From an uncultured Bacteroidia bacterium (GTDB taxonomy: Bacteria; Bacteroidota; Bacteroidia; NS11-12g; UBA9320): 64,000 nucleotides of DNA. Below, in pieces: positions 39,264 to 47,927 of this stretch (its first letter is position 1; every line of letters begins with the position of its first letter). The notes below the pieces were generated by a model. It worked only from the letters and a program-made list of their open reading frames with translations, made no database searches and was not told the origin of the DNA. A program made the translations under genes and the position numbers. Where the stretch lies: NCBI GenBank assembly GCA_943789165.1, contig CALSTB010000003.1, positions 455,454 through 519,453 of the forward strand. The letters are read 5' to 3'.

Positions 39264-39264
39264 C
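39243..39264 (+). repeat. attL: tRNA-Pro 3' end, left copy of direct repeat
   Basis: The 22 bases from GTTC through CCCGAC match 47903-47924 with a single difference (A versus G at the fifth base). The last 17 are identical. This copy completes the functional tRNA gene. Confidence 0.85.
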
Positions 39265-39318
39265 TTTTTTACTTTTAAAGTATTCAATATCAATGAGTTA
39301 ACATAACTTATATTGTTT

Positions 39319-39341
39319 ACTCCCCATATTACTCCCCAAAA
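39319..39341 (+). promoter_or_regulatory. Two direct ACTCCCC sites, candidate integrase arm sites (left end)
   Basis: ACTCCCC occurs at 39319-39325 and again at 39331-39337, 12 bases apart, between the tRNA and the integrase start. The same 7-mer occurs as an inverted pair just inside the right end. Arm-type binding sites of tyrosine integrases usually sit this way, so that role is inferred. Confidence 0.5.
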
Positions 39342-39366
39342 TCTATAGATTTCCTAAATTTGTATT

Positions 39367-40023
39367 ATGAATGTTTCCCTCAAATTAGACTCGTCCAATA
39401 ACGGAAAAGAAAAACCACTTTACATAAGGTTAAGGGGTAAATCAGTAAATGGTAAAACTGAAGAAACATCCATTTCAACAGAAATAAAACTACTTCCTCG
39501 TCACTTTAAGAACAACGGTATTTCTAAAAGTTCTCCGAATTACAGTTCGAAAATTAAAGTTGTTAATTCTATTTTGGATGAAATTGAGAAGATTATTGGT
39601 GAGATAAACCATCAAGGGGAAATACCTAATCCTACTCTCGTCAAACATCTATATTTTGAAAATCGTGTTTCCAAGGAAGTTGTTACCCCCAACTATAAAA
39701 GTTTTTGGAATTCATTCGAAGAGTTTTATTTGAGTAAGAAACATAATTCAAGAGGGTACGTTAAAACTTTGTTGACTTTAAAGAATCATTTACTTGGGTT
39801 TCAGAAACATTCAAAACGAACAATCACATTTGAATACATCACGGGTAAAACGATTCTGTTTCAATCTCACTTTCAAGATTATTTATGGTCTCAAAAGAAT
39901 TTGAGTAATGGGTATATCAATAAACTATTCAATAATCTTTCGAACTTTCTTTTTTGGTCTCAACAACTGAATTACATCTGTATACCGTCAGCAAAAAGTG
40001 AACTATTAAGGGTAAAGATTTAA
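39367..40023 (+). pseudogene. Tyrosine integrase, N-terminal part only (cut by IS3-family insertion)
   Basis: The 218 residues contain the Bacteroidota integrase arm-binding fold (NVSLKLDSSNNGKEKPLYIRL, TSISTEIKLLPRHF) and the SAM-like core-binding domain (NSFEEFYLSKKHNSRGYVKTL). The catalytic domain with R-H-R-Y is missing. The frame stops exactly at the left IS inverted repeat. No catalytic domain remnant is found to the right of the IS, so the insertion probably came with a deletion. Position beside the tRNA identifies it as the integrase of element 1. Confidence 0.85.
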
Positions 40024-40067
40024 GAGAGAGGTTTTAATATATTTATAACCCTTTAAATCACCCAGAG

Positions 40068-40418
40068 ATGGTAAAGAAGAAAAGTACAAGTTCACTGATC
40101 AGTGAATTAAAAAGAAAGACTAGAAAGGTCTACAGTTCAGAAGAAAAGATTAGAATCATTATTGAAGGTATGCGTGGAGAAACCACGATTGCCGAGTTAT
40201 GTCGAAAAGAAGGTATTAGCCAGGGCAACTATTACAAGTGGGCCAAAGACTTCATGGAAGCAGGCAAACGTCGTTTAACAGGCGATACCATGCGTGAGGC
40301 CAGCACTACAGAAGTTCAAGAGCTCAAGGGGGAAAACCGTTCATTAAAAGAACTGGTAGCTGAACTATCCCTAGAGGTAAGAACTTTGAAAAAAAACGTA
40401 AATGGAGAAGACTCATAA
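40068..40418 (+). CDS. IS3-family transposase OrfA
   Basis: The 116-residue protein has a helix-turn-helix (KTRKVYSSEEKIRIIIEGMRGETTIAELCRKEGISQGNYYKW) typical of OrfA, followed by a C-terminal leucine-zipper-like helix (LKGENRSLKELVAELSLEVRTLKK). OrfA binds the IS ends. OrfB begins 11 bases downstream in another frame without overlap, so the classic -1 frameshift fusion of IS3 elements is not visible here. Confidence 0.9.
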   Translation: MVKKKSTSSLISELKRKTRKVYSSEEKIRIIIEGMRGETTIAELCRKEGISQGNYYKWAKDFMEAGKRRLTGDTMREASTTEVQELKGENRSLKELVAELSLEVRTLKKNVNGEDS

Positions 40419-40429
40419 GGCCCAAGTAT

Positions 40430-41404
40430 ATGCATTACAGTCAACAAGAGAAATACGAGTTGATTCAACTTGTAGAGCAATCAGATTTGGGTGTTATCCG
40501 CACTCTGAGAGAGCTTAAAATTAACAAAACAACATTTTACAACTGGTACAGAGCTTACACCGAGTTAGGCTATGAAGGACTGGCACGTAAGCCCAGCAAA
40601 AGGCAAGGTTCTTGGAATAGAATCAATGAGCAAGACCGGGACAAGGTAGTTGAGATAGCTTTAGAAAGGCCAGAGCTTTCGTCACGTGAAGTGGCCTGGC
40701 ATATTACCGATACGTACAGCTATTACATCAGCGAATCTAGTGTTTATCGCATACTAAAAGAAAATGGATTAATAACCACACCATCCTTTAGAATCATGAG
40801 TGCTTCGGACAGTTTTAAGGATAAAACCACACGAGTCAACCAGATGTGGCAGACGGACTTCACTTACTTCAAGATCTTCGGTTGGGGTTGGTATTACCTG
40901 TCAACCATATTAGATGACTATAGTCGATTTATAGTCAACTGGAGGCTGTGCTCTAGCATGAAGGCACAAGACGTGAAAGATACCCTAGATCAAGCCTTAT
41001 TGGCCTCTGAGGTGTCACAGACCAACAAGCCAAAACTACTATCTGATAATGGATCTTGTTATATCTCAAACGAACTTGCAGAATATCTTGGCAATCAAAA
41101 TATGGAGCATATTAGAGGCCGTCCGTTACATCCACAGACCCAAGGAAAGATAGAACGCTATCACCGATCCATGAAGAATGTGGTCAAACTAGACAATTAT
41201 TTTAGTCCTGAACAACTGGAAAGAAAACTCAACGAGTTCGTGGAGTATTACAACTACAAACGCTACCACGAATCTTTGCAGAACTTAACTCCTGCTGAGG
41301 TTTACTACGGAAAAGGCGAAGTGAAATTGAAGCAAAGGAAAAAGACCAAAATCAGGACACTTAAGGCTCGTAAAAAACAGTATCAGAAATTTAAACTAAA
41401 TTAG
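40430..41404 (+). CDS. IS3-family transposase OrfB (DDE)
   Basis: The 324-residue protein begins with an HTH_21-like part (TFYNWYRAYTELGYEGLARKPS) and carries an rve integrase core. The first catalytic Asp is in QTDFTYFKIFGWGWYYLST, the second in LLSDNGSCYIS, and Glu in QGKIERYHRSMKN. All three are present and spacing is normal, so the enzyme could be active. The start MHYSQQEKYELIQLVEQ is the first in frame. Confidence 0.93.
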   Translation: MHYSQQEKYELIQLVEQSDLGVIRTLRELKINKTTFYNWYRAYTELGYEGLARKPSKRQGSWNRINEQDRDKVVEIALERPELSSREVAWHITDTYSYYISESSVYRILKENGLITTPSFRIMSASDSFKDKTTRVNQMWQTDFTYFKIFGWGWYYLSTILDDYSRFIVNWRLCSSMKAQDVKDTLDQALLASEVSQTNKPKLLSDNGSCYISNELAEYLGNQNMEHIRGRPLHPQTQGKIERYHRSMKNVVKLDNYFSPEQLERKLNEFVEYYNYKRYHESLQNLTPAEVYYGKGEVKLKQRKKTKIRTLKARKKQYQKFKLN

Positions 41405-41421
41405 CATGAACTCTCTCTTAG

Positions 41422-41580
41422 TTTTTAACTCAAAAAGTTCAACTTTCGCTGAAGACGTACACATTTGTTGAATATCATGGAGAAAGACAAGAGTTCTATA
41501 AGAACGTAATGAATAAAACCGTCTTCCCAATGTTGGTAGATTTCATGTATAAGGAAGTAGTTAAACAAGTAGGGAAATGA
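41422..41580 (+). pseudogene. C-terminal remnant of an unknown gene next to the IS
   Basis: An open frame without a start runs from the right IS end to a TGA at 41578-41580. It encodes 52 residues including TYTFVEYHGERQEFYKN and MLVDFMYKEVVKQVGK. The stop overlaps the ATG of the DUF5655-like gene (ATGA), as in an operon. I cannot assign the parent gene. Its 5' part was probably lost with the integrase C-terminus when the IS inserted. Confidence 0.5.
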
Positions 41581-42526
41581 AACTATTCAGATTAAATAAA
41601 ACCAACCTCAACGAGGTAGAACAGATACCATTCAAGTTAGAGAGGGATATACAAAACCTTGTGGAGGTTAATACAGAATCTGTATTTAATCTGAAGTTTA
41701 TCCAATCTGAATTATCAGTAGATAAGTATCGGATAGATACTTATGTTTTGATGAGGAGAACAACTCCTTTGTAATTGTTGAGTATAAAAAGGGAAATAGT
41801 TATTCGGTAATAGACCAAGGTTATACCTACTTACAACTCCTACTAAATAACAAATCTGATTTCTTATTGGTACTATCCCAACATTTTAATAAGGTTCTGA
41901 GAATGGAAGATGTTGATTGGTCTCAATCACGAATCATCTTTGTTTCTCCATCATTTAATTCTTATCAGAAGGATAGTGTAAACTTTAAAGACCTTCCATT
42001 TGAACTTATGGGAAATCAAACGATATTCAAATGATACGTTGTTTGAATCAACATCGTTCAAACTCAAAGGAGAGTATTGAAACTTTGAATCCGAATACAA
42101 CTGATTCTACTATTCTCAGGTTAGTCAGAGAGGTCAAAGTTTATACAGTAGAACAACACCTTTCCAAAACTACTAAGAAATGGTGGTGATAATGGAAGAA
42201 CTACATCAAAGATTAGATGATTAGATGAATTGAGATTATCCCTAAGAGTCCATACATTAGTTTGAATGTAATGGAAAACATTTGTTACTTCAAGTTTAGA
42301 AGAAGGCAATTCGTTATTGATATTTTAAGAGGAAAGTTAATCCTGATGGAAGTAAATCAAGAACTACTTTGATATTGATGACCCAAAGGAGATTTCATCG
42401 AAGAGTAGTTGAGAATGGTAATTCATGGAACCATAGGAATTCTTTACGAATAAATTTGATGCGAAGTCTGATATTGATTACCTATGTTTCCTAATCAAAC
42501 AGAAATACAATCAACTTACATCATGA
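41577..42526 (+). pseudogene. DUF5655-type nuclease-like protein, decayed
   Basis: Reading across frames gives one protein. The start MKLFRLNKTNLNEVEQIPF leads to [21 protein letters not shown], then [15 protein letters not shown] (a PD-(D/E)xK-like core), [35 protein letters not shown], and a DUF5655 tail (FKFRRRQFVIDILRGK, SWEW-like and DYLCFLIKQKYNQL). Frame changes occur near 41746-41749 (T4 run), 42007 and several places beyond 42100. The family has a nuclease-like N-domain joined to DUF5655 and is often carried on islands. This copy is clearly dead or badly read. Confidence 0.65.
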
Positions 42527-42853
42527 AATACTCTCCTCGTCATATTATTTCTACTCCCACTAACCTCATACTCTCAAAAGGTGTTCTCAGTTGATTATCC
42601 TAACCAATCTGATGTTAAGGTATATGTGGTAGAGTATGAAAATCAATGTGATTTAAAGGTGTTCAAAGTAGATTATCCAAATCAAGTTGATGGGAACAAT
42701 GGGTTATGGTATTTTGTAGATTACCCTAACCAATCAGATAAGAAGATATACTTCGTTGATTATCCCAACCAAAGTGATTTGAAGATATTCTTTGTGAAGT
42801 ATAAGAACCAATCAGGTTGGAGAGATAAATCAAAACAACATTTGATGTATTAG
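42523..42853 (+). pseudogene. DUF6150-like repeat protein with signal peptide, one-base frameshift
   Basis: From 42581 to the stop the product consists of six copies of a ~13-residue unit VDYPNQSDLK[VI][YF], ending in GWRDKSKQHLMY. Upstream, another frame from ATG 42523 gives a signal peptide (TLLVILFLLPLTSYSQ) that joins if one extra T near 42532 is ignored, for about 109 residues. This matches DUF6150-type small proteins. Their function is not known to me. The ATG overlaps the stop of the DUF5655 gene. Confidence 0.65.
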
Positions 42854-42891
42854 GAGAAATAGAGAAAATGATGAAGGAATATTATATAAAT

Positions 42892-44973
42892 ATGAGGAAA
42901 TTAACGAGATTTTGTATGGTTCTTTTAACTATGGTAATGACGAATAATATTTTATTTGGTCAAAGTGAACTTGAGAACTTCACCAAATCTGAAACTGAAC
43001 GAGAAAAGTTAAATAAAAAAGAACTAAGAGAATATGTTAGTTTTCTTGAAAACATATCCGATAGTTTACTCCGTAAAAAAAATGATAATATCGTTGGGTT
43101 ACAATCTCAATTAAAAGAAAAGAAGAGTAGAATAATCTCTATTGAAAACGAGATTGTGAAATTAAAAACACTTCAATCTAAATTGGAATCAGAGAAATCT
43201 AAATTGGAGTCAGAGAAGTCTGAACTTGGAATCAGAGAAGTCTAAATTGGAGTCAGAGAAGTCTGAACTTGAATCGGAGAAAACCAAATTGGAATCAGAA
43301 AAGTCTGAACTTCAATCAGAGAAGTCCAAATTGGAATCAGAGAAGTCTGAACTAGAAAACGAACTCGAAAAACTCTCCATTCTGGTATCTAAAAATAATG
43401 AAGAATTGAATCTCTTAAGAAAACTAAATGGAATAGAAAACGTTACCACTAAGAATAATCAAAACATTAAAGAAAAAATCGGAGATGGTAGTGTAATAAG
43501 TGTCGGTGAATTAACTCTTACACCCAATGGGTATAAGTATCAAAACAAACCTTACACAGGGTATTTATGGAACTTAAAAGAAGGGAATTACATTTTTGAT
43601 TGTCATCAATCCACCGAATCTAGAGATATCAGACCCATGACCTATCAATTAAGTGATTTATACTTTGGTATGGTAAAAGATGGTGTCAAAGATGGTATCT
43701 GGGTTGAGAGTAAAAATGAGATGGACCAACACCCTAAAAATAACCAAATACGAGAAGGGTAAAATAAACAATGGATTCACTTTAGAAATTGATTGGGATT
43801 TGTCTTATTACCTCATTATCGAGGAATTAAAATTTAAAAACTTCTTTGATTCTTTACCCGATAACAATCAATTTATAGAAATAACAGAAAATGTTGAAGA
43901 ACAAACTGATATCATTACGAAGAATTTTAAATATGAGGGGAATAAAAACTATGTCCGTTATAGACAAATTCAAAAGTTTTATGAGTCTTTGACAAGTCAG
44001 GAGAAAATAGAATTCACAAAAGACCTTTATAAAATTCTGACCGTGAAATTGAACCAAGTAGAAAATCCAAAGGACTTACTTTTTCTACTAAATGGTTACA
44101 TGACTTTTAAAATCGATGACTATAATACTACTCATAATCATCCTGACGCAATATACAGAAGAGGTAATTTCCTTGAAAATTGATAATTACGAAATGGGGA
44201 AGAAGAGTGGATTATCAATTGATACAAAATTAAAAACTGTATTCGTTTACCGTCAGGGATATGAAGGTGGGTCTGGTCCCAAATATTGCAGACCTTCTGA
44301 TGTAAACTTGAAAGAACGGAGGAAATACCATTGGAATTTAAATGTTTCCAATTACAAAAATGGAGAGTTAGACAGTGTTTCTTTCAAAGGAAAATATACC
44401 TACACAAAGGATGGAATTAACAGAGGGGTTGTGAATTTTAATGAGACAACCTACTCTAGTTATGAAACTCGATACGATAAAAATCTTAGAGTTACCCGAA
44501 CATTTGAAGAAACCTCCACCAACAAAACAGACATAACATTTTTTACATCAAAACCTGATTTTATTTCCATACGTGAAACAGACGAGTATGAATTAGAAAA
44601 CTATAAACAGGGTAAAAAAGATGGAGTCCAAACCTATTATGAAAAGGGTGTTCTAACTCTTAAAGAAGAGTATTCAAAAGGTGAATTAAATGGAGATAAA
44701 GAAGTCTACAAAAAAGGTATTATTCAATCTGTAGAAACATTTTCAAATGGAGTTCTAACTCTTAAAAAGATTTATGAGAACGGAATTATAAAAGAAGAAT
44801 ATTATTGTCAAGGAGTTAAAGATTCATATGGAAATGTAGAGAAATTCATTCTGAAAAGAGTGATATATGTAAATGGTAATTTGAATGAAACTTGGTACTA
44901 TAAGAAAGATGTAAGATTCTATGATTATAATATACAAGATAAGGATGACACGTATAAAATAACTAAACACTAA
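42892..44973 (+). pseudogene. Secreted coiled-coil protein with MORN-like tail, broken by three one-base insertions
   Basis: Four overlapping frames (42892-43245, 43226-43762, 43680-44183, 44116-44973) read as one ~692-residue protein. In order it has a signal peptide (TMVMTNNILFGQ), a long coiled coil built of heptads such as LESEKSE, a linker, and a C-terminal series of YxNGxL-type repeats (YEKGVLTLKEEYSKGEL, YKKGIIQSVETFSNGVL) like MORN/YwqK proteins. Each break is one extra base: GG at 43228-43229, A5 at 43736-43740 and A4 at 44176-44179. Function unknown. Confidence 0.7.
43183..43352 (+). repeat. 21-bp tandem repeat encoding leucine-zipper heptads
   Basis: About eight copies of a 21-base unit encode LESEKSK/LESEKSE heptads, some nearly identical at the DNA level. 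One extra G at 43228-43229 breaks the frame inside the array. Such arrays can gain or lose units by slippage. Confidence 0.8.
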
Positions 44974-45470
44974 CCAACCATCCTCTTCAATACCCCATTC
45001 AATCCATCAATACTTTTGGTATTCATCTTTAACCTACTGAAGAGTTTCTTAAATGGAGATACCAACTTCTTCAACATTGATTTTAAGGATATCTCATCCA
45101 TTCTCTGAACACCAATGGTAGATACCACTCTACTTACCGTTTTAGTGGATTGTAGGATATCCTCCAATACCTTTTTGGTTTGTTGATTCACTTTGGTAAG
45201 TGATTCTTCAAAACTCTCTTTGTATTTGAAGTTATCTCTATTGTATCCCATTCTTTTCAGAGTTACCAAATACTTCTTTGTTTGAATCGATTTCTGATTC
45301 TGTATTGTCAGTTGTTCTAACGTTGGTCGTAACTCTCCTTCAATCTCTTTGTATCGATTTGAAAGTTCACTCAGTTCCATCTTTACTTTATCAATCTTAT
45401 CTGATAGTATTCCAAACTCATCAATCTTTGATTCTATATCCCGTTCAAATTTGAATTCATTTAATCTCAT
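44970..45470 (-). CDS. Coiled-coil protein of unknown function
   Basis: The 166-residue product is Lys/Glu-rich and predicted helical. One coiled coil covers residues ~10-55 (IDKVKMELSELSNRYKEIEGEL) and another spans the middle. The C-terminus (LKKLVSPFKKLFSRLKMNTKSIDGLNGVLK) is amphipathic. No catalytic motif is seen. It is the last of three minus-strand genes (with 45507-45716 and 45706-45966) and may act with those DNA-binding-type proteins in element maintenance; that is a guess. Confidence 0.55.
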   Translation of the reverse strand: MRLNEFKFERDIESKIDEFGILSDKIDKVKMELSELSNRYKEIEGELRPTLEQLTIQNQKSIQTKKYLVTLKRMGYNRDNFKYKESFEESLTKVNQQTKKVLEDILQSTKTVSRVVSTIGVQRMDEISLKSMLKKLVSPFKKLFSRLKMNTKSIDGLNGVLKRMVG

Positions 45471-45506
45471 TTACTTACTCCATATGTTGTTCCATTGGAA
45501 ATCTTC

Positions 45507-45716
45507 TCAGGTTGTGATTCTTGAGTTACTCTCCTGAGGTTGATTAACCATTTTAGTGTTCAGATACCGATGAAGGTCTGATAACCTCATATACCTCTTA
45601 TTCTGAGTTATCTTAATTATTGGTAGGTTCTCTTCCGTTACCAATTTCTCAAAATGTCGTCTACTGATGTTGAGGTAATCCATCACTTCGTATTTAGTTA
45701 GTAGTTTATCTTCCAT
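45507..45716 (-). CDS. Excisionase-like helix-turn-helix protein
   Basis: The 69-residue protein has a MerR-like winged helix (LTKYEVMDYLNISRRHFEKLVTEENLPIIKITQNKRYMRLSDLHRYLN) typical of excisionase-type HTH_17 proteins. These direct the integrase toward excision or regulate element genes. The start overlaps the preceding gene's end by 11 bases. Confidence 0.75.
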   Translation of the reverse strand: MEDKLLTKYEVMDYLNISRRHFEKLVTEENLPIIKITQNKRYMRLSDLHRYLNTKMVNQPQESNSRITT

Positions 45717-45966
45717 AGTATTCCTTCACTTTTCTTTCAAACTCTTTTTGTTTTTCAATAGGTAACATCCCAATACCTTTCTCTAAGGTTCTCTTTCCAT
45801 TGAAAAGGATTGAATCTCTGTACTTCTCATAGGTAATGAATAGGTTGATTAGAGATTTAGTGGTATCAGGTATCTTATCTGGTGGTAGATGGTATCCTAA
45901 ATCATCTGTAAACTCACTAAGTTTATCCATTAGTTCATTATGTAATTGTTCTTGTGTTTGTTTCAT
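45706..45966 (-). CDS. Small helical protein of unknown function
   Basis: The 86-residue product is predicted helical (LHNELMDKLSEFTDDLGYHLPPDKIPDTTKSLINLFITYEKYRDS). A Shine-Dalgarno-like AAGGAG lies about 6 bases before its ATG. It overlaps the excisionase-like gene downstream. I recognise no family. Confidence 0.5.
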   Translation of the reverse strand: MKQTQEQLHNELMDKLSEFTDDLGYHLPPDKIPDTTKSLINLFITYEKYRDSILFNGKRTLEKGIGMLPIEKQKEFERKVKEYYGR

Positions 45967-46554
45967 ATTAACTCCTTTATCTTTCAGTATTTAAACATCC
46001 TATGATGAGTGGTTCTGATTTCATCAGAATCATCTCATCGTTGAGTGATTCATACGTAGTGTGAATCCTCAACATTCCAGTTATTATTCAATAACCTGTT
46101 ATCAATTAGATACACCAAACCCCTTACAGATTTGAGTATCTGTTAATGAATGAACTCATTCTTCAATTATAGATTTCGATTAGACCAGTCAGTTTGAATC
46201 CCCCATATCTATCTTATACCATAACCATTTTTAACCCTACCGGTGAAACCTCATCCGTTATGTTCGGATATTATTTCAATCCTACAGATTACTAACCGAC
46301 TGTCTCCCATAATCCTTTCCCTCCCCGATGTGAGTTGTTGGATAAAGGGGTAAAAGTGTTTGAACCCTATGATTGGAACACTTAGGTTATCTATAAATAT
46401 GGTTCTGAAACATTAAACGACTAGAAAATCACAGTATTTCTCAAATTATTTTCTGAGAGATGTTCAAACAGGGTAATAAGGGATTGAAGGTGGTTAGAGT
46501 TTTTAGGTAGTTCCTAACCTCAACAATGTTATAACTGAGTAATCAAAATTGAGA
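45967..46554. other. Gene-free stretch in element 1
   Basis: No credible coding frame is seen on either strand across 588 bases. It contains the promoter region of the 45966 gene and the first copy of a degenerate ~60-base repeat (46443-46505). It could hold the element's replication or transfer origin, but no iterons or nick-site motif can be shown. Confidence 0.4.
46443..46505. repeat. Degenerate direct repeat, copy A
   Basis: This segment resembles 47701-47761 in order and spacing: a TATTTTCTGA-like start, TTCAA, GATTGAAGG and TTAGAGTTT. Identity is partial, roughly two thirds by eye. Both copies lie in non-coding DNA of element 1. Confidence 0.4.
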
Positions 46555-46896
46555 TTACCTTCTAAAGAACTTGATTTTGAAATCCACATACTTTCTGAGT
46601 GAGAACTCTCTTTTGGTGATGAATTCTCTCTTTTTCATCTTCTTAATCATAGAATCTACTGTAGTTCTACTATTACCTATCTCAAATCCATTGTTCTTCA
46701 GGTATCGATGAATTTTAGTGTATCCCCAACCTTCTTTGTGGAGTTCCCATACTTTTTCTCTAATTTTTCGTCTCTCAGGATATTCACGTTTGTATTGATG
46801 TACAGAGAAGATATTTGATTGAATTAAAACATTGAAAGTCAGGTAGGGAGTGTACCCACCTGTAATATGTTTTTCACAGTGGAGTAGCAGAAACAA
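46555..46896 (-). CDS. Small helix-turn-helix protein
   Basis: The 113-residue frame contains EYPERRKIREKVWELHKEGWGYTKIHRYLKNNGFEIGNSRTTVDSMIKKMKKRE. The RKIREKVWELHKEGWGYTKI part resembles the resolvase-type HTH found in short island proteins of Bacteroidota. The first ~30 residues look unlike the rest and the true start may be internal. A DNA-binding role is inferred. Confidence 0.55.
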   Translation of the reverse strand: MFLLLHCEKHITGGYTPYLTFNVLIQSNIFSVHQYKREYPERRKIREKVWELHKEGWGYTKIHRYLKNNGFEIGNSRTTVDSMIKKMKKREFITKREFSLRKYVDFKIKFFRR

Positions 46897-47069
46897 CCGG
46901 TTATCCTTACCCCTTAAAACTCATCGTAAGATTCTCATTTTCAATAACTACCACTAAATTATGGGAGTCCAATTATAGTGAATATCAACAGTATTTATTC
47001 AACCGAATTTGTGATAAACCAAAATATAATAGATAAATTAAATACTTAATATAGAAAGGTGAGATAGAG

Positions 47070-47558
47070 TTACTTAATATTCTTTATGAAATCCCCATCC
47101 TGATACTCTTGTTTAAAATTTGAACCATCACGACTTCCATTAATCCAAATTCCTTCCTTCTCACCATTTTCATTGTATTCTCCTTTATCTTTGATGTTAC
47201 CATTGTCAAAATATGATTCATAAGAACCTATTCTATTTTTCAATCTTCCATTTTCATAGTACTCTCCTCCATCTCTAAAACTTTTTCTCTCCTTTAGTTG
47301 ACCATTTTCATAATATGATTCCCAAGTTCCTGAGTATTTCCCATCGAGAAAATGTTCTTCAAATTTCAATTGACCATTATCATATTTCTTAATTTTTGTA
47401 CCTGTAAATGGTACTCCCTTGAAGGAAACAATTTTTTTCTTTTCAGTAAAGTAATGTCTATTCTCTTTATTTATTTCGATTGTTGTTGGACTACCACAAC
47501 CAAAAAGTATCGAACTAAAAATCAAAATAAAACCAAGTTTGAAGAATATATTTTTCAT
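47070..47558 (-). CDS. MORN-like repeat lipoprotein (YwqK-type)
   Basis: From ATG 47558 the product is 162 residues with a lipobox (SSILFGC). Five or more YxNGQLK units follow (YDNGQLKFEEHF, YYENGQLKERKSF, YYENGRLKNRIG, YFDNGNIKDKGEY, NENGEKEGIWING). This is the pattern of the 'toxin-antitoxin system YwqK family antitoxin' name, whose real function is unclear. It resembles the C-terminal part of the broken gene at 42892-44973. The upstream ATG at 47639 lacks a signal and is rejected. Confidence 0.7.
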   Translation of the reverse strand: MKNIFFKLGFILIFSSILFGCGSPTTIEINKENRHYFTEKKKIVSFKGVPFTGTKIKKYDNGQLKFEEHFLDGKYSGTWESYYENGQLKERKSFRDGGEYYENGRLKNRIGSYESYFDNGNIKDKGEYNENGEKEGIWINGSRDGSNFKQEYQDGDFIKNIK

Positions 47559-47700
47559 ATAGTCAAATTTGACTAGAATATACGTGATTTCAAAATCAAA
47601 CAACTTAAAACGATGGAAAAAACCCATCTGTATATTCATTAAGAAAGATAGTCGAAGTTCTTAATTACAAGTTTAATCTTAAAAAATTTAATATTGTGAG

Positions 47701-47761
47701 AAATATTTTCTGATGGATATTCAACGATTATTGAAGAGATTGAAGGAGATTAGAGTTTCTA
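47701..47761. repeat. Degenerate direct repeat, copy B
   Basis: This is the partner of 46443-46505, with the same blocks in the same order. It lies between the MORN-like lipoprotein gene and the right end of element 1. Confidence 0.4.
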
Positions 47762-47816
47762 ATTGAAATTGAAGTAGAGGGAAACCAGAATTGAGTTTGT
47801 CAGAATTGAATTGTGA

Positions 47817-47841
47817 TTTTGGGGAGTAATACTCCCCAAAA
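47817..47841. promoter_or_regulatory. Inverted pair of ACTCCCC sites, candidate integrase arm sites (right end)
   Basis: TTTTGGGGAGT at 47817-47827 and ACTCCCCAAAA at 47831-47841 form a perfect 11-base inverted repeat around AAT. The core ACTCCCC matches the two direct copies near the left end. It could also be a hairpin, but the absence of a gene ending just before it and the shared 7-mer favour arm-type sites. Confidence 0.5.
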
Positions 47842-47902
47842 TAACCTAAAACCCACTTTTTGTTAAAATTAAACCATTGATATTCAGTTGTTTGAGTATA
47901 AA

Positions 47903-47924
47903 GTTCGAATCCTCTCATCCCGAC
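47903..47924 (+). repeat. attR: displaced copy of the tRNA-Pro 3' end
   Basis: It matches 39243-39264 except for one base and ends in the same CCCGAC. No tRNA body precedes it. It marks the right junction of element 1, and chromosomal gene order resumes immediately after. Confidence 0.85.
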
Positions 47925-47927
47925 AAA

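Larger units (their letters stand above)
40021..41420 (+). mobile_element. IS3-family insertion sequence, about 1.4 kb
   Basis: TAAGAGAGAG at 40021-40030 and its exact reverse complement at 41411-41420 mark the ends. The element encodes OrfA and OrfB on the plus strand. No clear target duplication is seen (flanks ATT versus GTT), consistent with a deletion of flanking DNA. A related but different orfA fragment is found at 62016-62331. Confidence 0.8.
39243..47924 (+). mobile_element. Integrated element 1 at tRNA-Pro, about 8.7 kb, largely decayed
   Basis: The element lies between the tRNA-Pro 3' end and a second copy of that end. It starts with a tyrosine integrase (now truncated by an IS3-family insertion) and carries degraded cargo and small DNA-binding genes. 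Inside each end lie ACTCCCC sites that look like integrase arm sites. Cargo: a DUF5655-type pseudogene, a DUF6150-like gene, a coiled-coil/MORN-like gene, three small minus-strand genes, an HTH protein and a MORN-like lipoprotein. It appears unable to move without outside help. Confidence 0.8.

Noticed and set aside
47817-47841. Inverted repeat as a terminator
   Set aside because: No gene ends just before it on either strand and the core is shared with the left-end sites.
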